A stretch of DNA of 39,240 nt from Gammaproteobacteria bacterium (GTDB lineage: Bacteria > Pseudomonadota > Gammaproteobacteria > S144-34), in the NCBI GenBank assembly GCA_026989495.1, contig JALSJE010000135.1, positions 1-39,240 on the forward strand, written 5' to 3'. The position numbers and the translations under genes were made by a program. Below, one piece after another: positions 24,609 through 30,158 of the stretch. Each line of letters starts with the position of its first letter. Positions within the stretch are counted from its first letter, which is position 1. The notes beneath the pieces were generated by a model. That model ran no database searches. It saw nothing but the letters and a program-made list of their open reading frames with translations, and was not told where the DNA came from.

Positions 24609-24685
24609 GCGTCCGCTCGGGACGCGAGGACCGTCCCTGGCGCTCGTCCGCGGCCCTCCCTGGCCGCGGACGCCTTCGCGGACGC
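24609..24685 (+). repeat. NTCCCT-loop hairpin repeat, copy A
   Basis: Outer arms GCGTCCGC (24610-24617 region) and GCGGACGC (24678-24685 region) enclose a segment shared with 32914-32970, with an inner perfect 10-bp hairpin: GTCCGCGGCC (24646-24655), loop CTCCCT, GGCCGCGGAC (24662-24671). Relative to copy B the fourth stem base changes from G to C and its partner from C to G, keeping the pair. It precedes an inverted hairpin at 24773-24788 by about 100 bases. Confidence 0.65.
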
Positions 24686-24772
24686 GCCCCACCCCGCCCC
24701 CCGCCCGCGCCTGGCTTGCCCCCTGAGATGCCCAGGGGGCGGGGGCGGCGGGGTCCGCGGGGTGGCGGTCGG

Positions 24773-24788
24773 CGGCCAGGGACGGCCG
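24773..24788 (-). repeat. NTCCCT-loop hairpin, inverted short copy
   Basis: CGGCC, loop AGGGAC, GGCCG. Read on the minus strand the loop is GTCCCT, the same class as copies A and B. Facing copy A, it gives the inverted-pair layout seen in REPIN-type repeats. Confidence 0.45.
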
Positions 24789-24793
24789 TCATG

Positions 24794-24842
24794 CCCATGT
24801 AGGAATTCGCCTACACGGGATGGTGCGGCGTCCTTACATGGG
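24794..24842. promoter_or_regulatory. candidate operator palindrome upstream of the regulator gene
   Basis: TGTAGG (24798-24803) and CCTACA (24810-24815) form a perfect dyad with a 6-base spacer. Outer arms CCCATGTA (24794-24801) and TACATGGG (24835-24842) pair too. It lies about 95 bases before the regulator start. The stretch ATG-x-AGGAAT-x-x-GCC recurs before the DUF4892/OmpA gene at 26271. A binding site for the regulator is a reasonable guess only. Confidence 0.4.
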
Positions 24843-24935
24843 GGCGTGACCGGGTTCACGCAGGCGGCGCGGAGGCTTTCCTATCCTGCAGCGCGTTCCG
24901 GCCCGGGGGAGCCGGCGAGGCCCGCTCAGGGGGAG

Positions 24936-26237
24936 ATGCGCAGTCCGTCCGCGAAACCCTGCACACCTGCGGCACCGTCCGCCGCGGGGCCGCGCGAGCT
25001 GCTCTATGTGGCAACCACGCCGGATGCGCGGGCGCCCCGGCCTGCCCTGGAGGCGCTGCGCGCGGCCGGCTGGCGCGTGCATCGCGTGACCAGCCCCGAA
25101 GGGGCGCGCGCCCTGCTCGTGCGGCGGCCCGTGCGCGTGGGCCTGCTGCACCTGCCGCGCTTCGACCTCGGGCTCGCGCAGTCCGTGCAGGCCGTGGTGG
25201 AGGCCGCCCCCGGGACGGCGTGGGTGGCGCTGCTCGATCGCCGCATGCTGGGGATGGAGCCCTGCCGGCGCCTCATCCGCCGCGCCTGCTTCGACTTCCA
25301 CACCCTGCCGGTCGACGCGCGCCGGCTGGCCGCCACCGTGGGACATGCCCACGGCATGGCCGCGCTCCACCCCGCCGCCGAGGGCACGGCCCTGCGCGGT
25401 CTCCTGGTGGGCGACAGCGAGGCCATCCACCGCCTGCGCGCCTGGACCTTGGAGGCCGCCGAGCGCGCCGAGCCGGTGCTCGTCGCGGGCGAGGCGGGGG
25501 TGGGCAAGGCGCGTCTCGGCTATGCCCTGCACATGCTCTCGCGCCGGCGCGCGCACCGCCTGGTGGAGGTGGAGGGCGCGCAGCTCGCCCGCCTCGGGGA
25601 GGCCGCCCCGCGGGCCCTGGAGCGCGCGCGGCTGGAGGCCGGAGGCGGCACCCTGCTGCTGCGCCGCATCGAGCGGCTGCCCGAAGCGGCCCAGCGGGAG
25701 CTGGTGCGGTGGCTCCGCGGCGAGGTGCAGGTGGCCGCGCGCCTGGTGTGCACCACGCGCGTGGTGCTGCGCGAGCGTGCCCTCGAGCATGCCTTCAGCG
25801 CGGAGCTGTGCCTGCTGCTGCAGGGCCGTGCGGTGGAGGTCCCGCCGCTGCGCGCGCGCACGGCCGACGTGCGGCCGCTGGCGCTGCACTTCCTGGAGCT
25901 CGCCCGCCCCGTGGGGCTCGCCGGGCCGCTCGGCTACACCCGCCGCGCCATGGACGCGCTGCGCGCCCACGACTGGCCGGGCAACGTGCGCGAGCTCGAG
26001 GGGAGGGTGCGCGCCGCCGTGCGGGCCGCGGCCGGGCGCGTCATCCAGGTGGAGGCCCTGGGGCTGCGTGGGCCCGGCCGGCTGCCCACGCTGGCCCAGG
26101 CGCGGATCGCCGCCGAGCGCGCCGCCATCCGCGAGGCGCTGGCCGTGGCGGGCGGCAACGTCACGCGCGCCGCCCACATGCTGGGGATCTCCCGCGCGAG
26201 CCTCTACCGCCTCATGGCCCGCCACGGCATCGAGTAG
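24936..26237 (+). CDS. degenerate sigma-54 enhancer-binding-type regulator (VpsR-like layout)
   Basis: The 433-aa product has a receiver-like N-terminus without a clear phospho-acceptor set (about 20-135), an AAA+ core (about 150-370) and a Fis-type helix-turn-helix at 393-433. Walker A is present (GEAGVGKA, 185-192) and the WPGNVREL hallmark is clear (347-354). However, the block between Walker A and B that holds the sigma-54 contact loop GAFTGA is absent, and the Walker B segment reads GGTLLLRRI, with Arg-Arg where active proteins have Asp-Glu. It probably binds DNA without ATP-driven sigma-54 activation, as described for VpsR-type regulators. The ATG at 24936 follows a purine-rich AGGGGGAG. 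Its last 117 bases are duplicated at 27535-27651. Confidence 0.85.
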   Translation: MRSPSAKPCTPAAPSAAGPRELLYVATTPDARAPRPALEALRAAGWRVHRVTSPEGARALLVRRPVRVGLLHLPRFDLGLAQSVQAVVEAAPGTAWVALLDRRMLGMEPCRRLIRRACFDFHTLPVDARRLAATVGHAHGMAALHPAAEGTALRGLLVGDSEAIHRLRAWTLEAAERAEPVLVAGEAGVGKARLGYALHMLSRRRAHRLVEVEGAQLARLGEAAPRALERARLEAGGGTLLLRRIERLPEAAQRELVRWLRGEVQVAARLVCTTRVVLRERALEHAFSAELCLLLQGRAVEVPPLRARTADVRPLALHFLELARPVGLAGPLGYTRRAMDALRAHDWPGNVRELEGRVRAAVRAAAGRVIQVEALGLRGPGRLPTLAQARIAAERAAIREALAVAGGNVTRAAHMLGISRASLYRLMARHGIE

Positions 26238-26278
26238 CGAAGGCCGCTGCTCCTGGGGGCGGCGTGGCGTATGCAGGA

Positions 26279-26306
26279 ATCGGCCGCCTGGAGGCAAACG
26301 GCCGAT
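26279..26306. promoter_or_regulatory. inverted repeat upstream of the DUF4892/OmpA gene
   Basis: ATCGGCCG (26279-26286) and CGGCCGAT (26299-26306) are perfect complements with a 12-base spacer that itself holds GCC-TGGA-GGC. It directly follows ATGCAGGAAT (26271-26280), which resembles the palindrome region ahead of the regulator gene. It could be an operator or an mRNA hairpin. Confidence 0.35.
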
Positions 26307-26448
26307 GCGTCTACACTCCGGTGACCGGGTCGCTGCTGTTGCTGCTCCGGCATGCCGCGTGGCTCGGCAGGCTGCAGGGAGAGGAGAAGCCGGCTTGGCA
26401 GGCCCAGCAGTGAGGCGATACGACCACCGACTGGAGAGGCAGAATCCT

Positions 26449-27504
26449 ATGGCAGGAGCGAAGCACGCAAAGAGATGTGCGCTCGGCATGGCCTGCCGGG
26501 TCCTCGCCGTGGCATCCGTCCTGGGGCTGCCGGCCGTGGCGGACGCGGGCGATATCGCAGGCAGCAAGGACCATCCGCTGGTCGGGCGCTTCCAGGGCGC
26601 ATCGATCGTCGCCTACGGCGCGCCGCGCTTCGAGGAGACCGGGATCGTCCTGGGCCAGGTGCGCTTGAAGGGCGGCCGCCCCGTCCCGGACCGCTCGGAG
26701 GTGATCGAAGGGAAGGTGACGCGCATCGTCTACACCCATCCCAAGGGCAAGTCGGCATACGAGGTCTATCGCAACTTCCGCGAGGCGCTCAGGGAGAAGG
26801 GCTTCGAGCTCCGCTTCGAATGCGGTGGCCGCCGCAACCCGTGCGTGAGGGGCTTCACGAGCCCGATCGCGCAGCTGGTACAGCGGCGGGTGGGCTCGCT
26901 GCGCCAGCTCTCAGACACGAAATTTCTGTTCGAGAGCCTGTGGGGCAGGGGCGAGCGCTTCCTGACCGCGCGGCTTCGCCGGGAGGGGGCTCCCGAGACC
27001 CATGTGATGGTCTATGTCCATGACGTGGCCGGCAACGCATCGCCGGCCTGGGGCGCGGGGCGGGCGCTGGCCTACGTGGAGGTGGTCGAAAGCGGAAGGA
27101 CCCCGACGGGCCAGATCGTCACCCCCGAGCAGATGGCGCAGGCGATCGCGCGCACCGGGCGCGTGGCGCTCTACAACATCTACTTCGACCACGACAGCGC
27201 GCGGCTCAAGCCGGAGTCCGACGCCGCGCTCGAGGCCATCGCGACACTGCTGCGGCGCGATCCGGACCTGCGGCTGTTCGTGGTGGGCCACACCGACGCC
27301 ACAGGCGACCTGCGCTACAACCTGGCGCTGTCGCGGCGCCGCGCCCAGGCGGTGGTGGAGGCGCTCGTCGGCCGCCACGGCATCGAGCGCGCACGCCTGC
27401 ATCCGGAGGGCGTGGGACCGCTCGCGCCGGTGGCGCCCAACACGGACGAGGCGGGACGCGCGAAGAACCGGCGCGTGGAGCTTGTCAGGCAGGGCACCGG
27501 CTGA
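26449..27504 (+). CDS. DUF4892 plus OmpA-like C-terminal domain protein
   Basis: Exported protein predicted to bind peptidoglycan. The 351-aa product has a signal sequence ending near VADAG (residues 1-30), a DUF4892-type N-terminal domain (about 35-215; begins DIAGSKDHPLVGRFQGASIV), and an OmpA-like domain (about 235-350) with NIYFDHDSARLKPESD and GHTDATGDLRYNLALSRRRAQAVVEAL, the peptidoglycan-contact segments. The combination is common in Pseudomonas-type proteins. The ATG at 26449 stands directly before the signal sequence. Codon use is less GC-extreme in the first half. It lies between two copies of the upstream regulator's DNA-binding tail. Confidence 0.88.
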   Translation: MAGAKHAKRCALGMACRVLAVASVLGLPAVADAGDIAGSKDHPLVGRFQGASIVAYGAPRFEETGIVLGQVRLKGGRPVPDRSEVIEGKVTRIVYTHPKGKSAYEVYRNFREALREKGFELRFECGGRRNPCVRGFTSPIAQLVQRRVGSLRQLSDTKFLFESLWGRGERFLTARLRREGAPETHVMVYVHDVAGNASPAWGAGRALAYVEVVESGRTPTGQIVTPEQMAQAIARTGRVALYNIYFDHDSARLKPESDAALEAIATLLRRDPDLRLFVVGHTDATGDLRYNLALSRRRAQAVVEALVGRHGIERARLHPEGVGPLAPVAPNTDEAGRAKNRRVELVRQGTG

Positions 27505-27522
27505 GAAGGGCGGGCGCGACGG

Positions 27523-27651
27523 GTGCCCGAATCCGCCGCCATCCGCGAGGCGCTGGCCGTGGCGGGCGGCAACGTCAGCCGCGCCGCCCACCTGCTGGGG
27601 ATCTCCCGCGCGAGCCTCTACCGCCTCATGGCCCGCCACGGCATCGAGTAG
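27523..27651 (+). pseudogene. duplicated Fis-type HTH tail of the upstream regulator
   Basis: Bases 27535-27651 repeat 26121-26237 with only three differences in 117 bases, down to the same TAG stop. A GTG at 27523 would open a 42-residue product consisting of just the helix-turn-helix (AAIREALAVAGGNVSRAAHL and onward). No SD precedes it and there is no effector domain, so it is most likely a recombination remnant, although a free DNA-binding peptide cannot be excluded. Confidence 0.8.
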
Positions 27652-27764
27652 CAGAAGCTCACGGCGTCAGGTCGACGCGGCGGGCGTGGCCGGGGTGAAG
27701 GCTCAGGCTGCGTGGAGCCATCGCACCCTGGGGCACCTGCCCTGCCTTTCCAGCTTCCAGAGGT

Positions 27765-28007
27765 CTAACGGGCCTGATGGTTCTGCCAGACCTCGGGCGA
27801 GGTCCCGAACGCCATGGAAAGGCGTACGGCCATCTCGGGACGGATGCCGGCGCGGCCGTTGAGGATGCCCGAAAGCGTCTTGCGGCTGACGCCGAGCGCC
27901 TCGGCGGCCTCCGTGACGGTCAGCCCGAGCGGCTCGATGCAGAGCGCGCGCAGGATCTCACCGGGGTGCGGTGGCTCGTGCATGCGCATGTGCGTGTGCA
28001 TGTGCAT
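27765..28007 (-). CDS. higA: HigA-family antitoxin
   Basis: XRE-type DNA-binding antitoxin of the HigBA group. The 80-aa product has the family start [21 protein letters not shown], then the helix-turn-helix [38 protein letters not shown] and the end [11 protein letters not shown]. The N-terminus reads MHMHTHMRM, encoded by a short ATGCAC repeat that offers four in-frame ATG starts; the first, at 28007, has GAGGTG six bases ahead. It overlaps nothing and follows the broken toxin gene higB closely, as in HigBA operons where the toxin comes first. With the toxin disrupted it is an orphan antitoxin. Confidence 0.92.
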   Translation of the reverse strand: MHMHTHMRMHEPPHPGEILRALCIEPLGLTVTEAAEALGVSRKTLSGILNGRAGIRPEMAVRLSMAFGTSPEVWQNHQAR

Positions 28008-28017
28008 GTGCGTCACC

Positions 28018-28463
28018 TCAGTGGTGATCCTCGCAGCCGCCGTCCACCTCGTCCTTGCCTTCGAAACGGAAGGTGATGCGCGGAAACGCTGATCAATCCG
28101 CTGCGCGGATTGATCAGCGCGATGGCGCTTCGCGGTCCATTCTGATTTTCCTTGAGTCGTCATGCACTTCCCTGTGCATGGGCCGTCCCGCGGCCGTCCC
28201 TGGCCGCGGGGAAGCCCTGAAAAATCGGATTTTTCAGAGCTTCCGCGCCAGCTTCCGCTGACCTGCACCGCCCGGGTTCCCTTCCGCCGGCCGGGGAGCT
28301 CGTGCAGGCGCGGCCCCGGAAGCGCCATGTCGCCGGGTCCGGTGGCGGCGTCCAGATGGGCGAGGATGAGCCGGAGCCGCTCCACATGCCTCGCCTGGAT
28401 GCCTGCCTTCGTCCCGCGGGTGAAAAATCTTTCGGGCCCCTTGTGCCGGAAGCTTCGGATCGC
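28018..28463 (-). pseudogene. higB: higB toxin, split by a hairpin element
   Basis: Reading the minus strand, the HigB sequence [13 protein letters not shown] through [17 protein letters not shown] to AVQVSGSWR ends at 28249, is interrupted by 163 bases of repeat element, and resumes as [20 protein letters not shown] followed by TGA at 28020-28018, the normal end of the protein. Joining the two parts at the 4-bp GCGC duplication gives an uninterrupted ancestral frame. Translation through the insert shifts frame afterwards, so no intact toxin can be made. In addition, the codon where homologues have their start ATG reads GCG (28463-28461), so the gene is broken twice. higA downstream is intact. 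Confidence 0.88.
28082..28244 (+). mobile_element. 163-bp four-hairpin MITE-like element, copy 1 (in higB)
   Basis: The element splits higB and is flanked by GCGC on both sides (28078-28081 and 28245-28248), a likely target duplication. Its ends are imperfect inverted repeats, GGAAACGCTGA and (complement of the other end) GGAAGCTCTGA. It folds into four hairpins: 14-bp stem 28088-28118 with loop TGC; CATGCAC / GTGCATG with loop TTCCCT (28161-28180); 9-bp stem 28187-28210 with loop GTCCCT; CTGAAAAATC / GATTTTTCAG (28217-28237). It codes for no transposase, so it must be moved in trans. A second copy lies at 29352-29514. Confidence 0.82.
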
Positions 28464-28516
28464 TGCCCAGTGCGACCGATGAGGTTGCGCCGGGAAAGGC
28501 GCGGCGGTCGGCGCCG

Positions 28517-29290
28517 TCAGGTGGGGAGGTCGAAGTCGGCGACGACGGGGGCGTGGTCGGAGGGGCGCTCCCGGCCGCGCGGCGCCCTGTCGATGCGGCA
28601 GGCGGTGCAGCGCTCGCACAGGGCAGGGCTGGCCAGGATGTGGTCGATGCGCAGGCCGAGGTTGCGCTGGAAGGCGCGCATGCGGTAGTCCCACCAGGAG
28701 TAGCTCCCCTCGGGCTGGTCGAAGCGGCGAAAGGTGTCGCACAGGCCGAGCGCGAGCAGCGCCCTGAAGGCCGCGCGCTCGGGCTCGCTGTAGAGCACGC
28801 GGCCTTCCCACAGCTCGGGGTCGTGCACGTCGCGCGGCTCGGGCGCCACGTTGAAGTCGCCCACGACCGCGAGCAGAGGGTGGCGGGCGAGCTCCTCGCG
28901 CAGCCAGCCGCGCAGGGCCTCCATCCAGCGCAGCTTGTAGCCGTACTTGTCGGAGCCCACGGCCTCGCCGTTGGGCACGTACACGCATACCACGCGCACG
29001 CCGCCCACGGTGGCGGCGAGCACGCGCGCCTGGTCGTCATGGAGGCCCGGGATGCCGGTGGCGACGTCCTCGAGGGGGGCTCGGGCGAGGATGGCGACGC
29101 CGTTGTAGGCGCGCTGGCCGTGGCAGGCCACGTGCCAGCCGGCAGCCTCCAGGGGCGCGCGCGGAAAGCGCTCGTCCGGGACCTTGGTCTCCTGCAGGGC
29201 GAGCACGTCGGGGCGGGCGGCCTCGCTCCAGGCGAGCACCTGCGCGAGACGCACGTTGATCGAGTTCACGTTCCAGGTGGCGATGCGCAT
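28517..29290 (-). CDS. xthA: exodeoxyribonuclease III
   Basis: DNA-repair AP endonuclease / 3'-5' exonuclease of the cytoplasm. The 257-aa protein starts [14 protein letters not shown], has the metal-binding glutamate in LQETK (Glu34), the YNGVAIL and [13 protein letters not shown] segments, the catalytic GDFNVAP, and the terminal RIDHILAS and [10 protein letters not shown] with the Asp-His pair. Length is typical. The ATG at 29290 begins precisely with the conserved MRIATWN; an in-frame upstream extension has no homology. The second hairpin element lies about 60 bases upstream of this start and may influence its expression. Confidence 0.97.
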   Translation of the reverse strand: MRIATWNVNSINVRLAQVLAWSEAARPDVLALQETKVPDERFPRAPLEAAGWHVACHGQRAYNGVAILARAPLEDVATGIPGLHDDQARVLAATVGGVRVVCVYVPNGEAVGSDKYGYKLRWMEALRGWLREELARHPLLAVVGDFNVAPEPRDVHDPELWEGRVLYSEPERAAFRALLALGLCDTFRRFDQPEGSYSWWDYRMRAFQRNLGLRIDHILASPALCERCTACRIDRAPRGRERPSDHAPVVADFDLPT

Positions 29291-29351
29291 GTGCTCGAGG
29301 CGGGAGCCTGGCGTCGCGTGGCGCGGGGACCTTTCCCGCCTCCTTTCTCCC

Positions 29352-29514
29352 GTAGGCACTGATCGATCCACGCAGCGGATCGATCAGTGCTGAGGTGCTT
29401 GGCGGCCCATTTTCGATTTCCCGTATCGTCATGCACTTCCCTGTGCATGGGCCCTCCCGCGGCCATCCCGGGCCGCGGGAGGGCCTGAAAAAATCGCGAT
29501 TTTTCCAGGCCCTC
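29352..29514 (+). mobile_element. 163-bp four-hairpin MITE-like element, copy 2
   Basis: Same order of four hairpins as copy 1: 14-bp stem GCACTGATCGATCC / GGATCGATCAGTGC (29356-29390); the identical CATGCAC-TTCCCT-GTGCATG (29430-29449); a 14-bp stem 29451-29484 with loop ATCCCG; and AAAAATCG / CGATTTTT with flanking CCTG / CAGG (29484-29510). Stem 1 differs from copy 1 by paired changes (A-T to G-C). No clear target duplication is visible. It sits in the gap between xthA and the SH3 protein gene. Confidence 0.75.
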
Positions 29515-29531
29515 CTTCTGTTCTTCCGCTC

Positions 29532-30134
29532 CTACCAGATGCGATAGCCGCCATAGCGGCGGCGGATGCGCCGGTCGAGCAGCCACCAGCCGGCGGCGAG
29601 CCCCAGCGCCAGCGCCCCGCCCACGCCGAGCAGCGCCGCGCCCAGCGGCACGCGCGGCCCGCCCGTCTCCAGGGTGGCACGCAGCGCCTCGGCCTCCTGG
29701 CGTGCGGCCGCGCGCCGGGCATCGGCCTCGCGCCGGGCTGCCTGCGCGGCCTCGAGCTCGCGCCGCAGGCGCGCCGCCTCCTCGCGGGCGGCCTCGAGAT
29801 CGGCCTGCGCGGCCTTGAGGCGGGCCTGGAGCCGGGCATGCGCTTCCTTGAGGGCGGGCATGGTGACCCGCGCCGGCGGCTCGGGCACGAGGTAGGCCGA
29901 GCGCACCCAGCCTTCCCGGCCCCGGGGCGTGCGCACGCGCGCCCAGTTGCGCGTGCGCCCGAGCACCTCCAGCGGCGTGCCGGTCTCCAGGCTGCGCATG
30001 GGCTTGCCGGCACCCGGCTCGGCATAGAGCCCGAGGAAGACTCGGTCGGTCACGTAGGCCGTCTCGGCCTGGGCGGCGCCGGCCGCCGCGGCGAGCAGGG
30101 CGGCGGCAAGGAGCGGGTGCGTTCCCTGGCGCAT
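29532..30134 (-). CDS. SH3-domain and membrane-anchor protein (TIGR04211 / YgiM type)
   Basis: Exported, membrane-anchored protein of unknown cellular role. The 200-aa product has a signal sequence (residues 1-23, ending AQA), a bacterial SH3 domain (about 24-85; AYVTDRVFLGLYAEPG, TPLEVLGRTRNWARVRTP, GWVRSAYL), a long Ala/Arg/Glu coiled coil (about 95-155), and a C-terminal transmembrane segment (about 162-182) followed by a basic tail. This is the classic YgiM layout. GGGGAGAG precedes the ATG. It lies 24 bases after prlC and is likely in the same transcript. Confidence 0.9.
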   Translation of the reverse strand: MRQGTHPLLAAALLAAAAGAAQAETAYVTDRVFLGLYAEPGAGKPMRSLETGTPLEVLGRTRNWARVRTPRGREGWVRSAYLVPEPPARVTMPALKEAHARLQARLKAAQADLEAAREEAARLRRELEAAQAARREADARRAAARQEAEALRATLETGGPRVPLGAALLGVGGALALGLAAGWWLLDRRIRRRYGGYRIW

Positions 30135-30158
30135 GGGCTCTCCCCTCCCCTGTGCGCG

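Larger units (their letters stand above)
24507..24935. other. intergenic region with several hairpins and a palindrome
   Basis: This gap separates ubiD (minus) from the enhancer-binding-type regulator (plus). It carries an NTCCCT-loop repeat (24609-24685), a CCCCCTG / CAGGGGG hairpin near 24720-24740, an inverted NTCCCT hairpin (24773-24788), and a likely operator palindrome (24794-24842). No coding sequence is supported. Confidence 0.55.

Noticed and set aside
28082-29514. CRISPR array or tRNA-like repeats
   Set aside because: Only two copies 1.1 kb apart, with genes between them and internal multi-hairpin structure; not a repeat-spacer array, and no cloverleaf.
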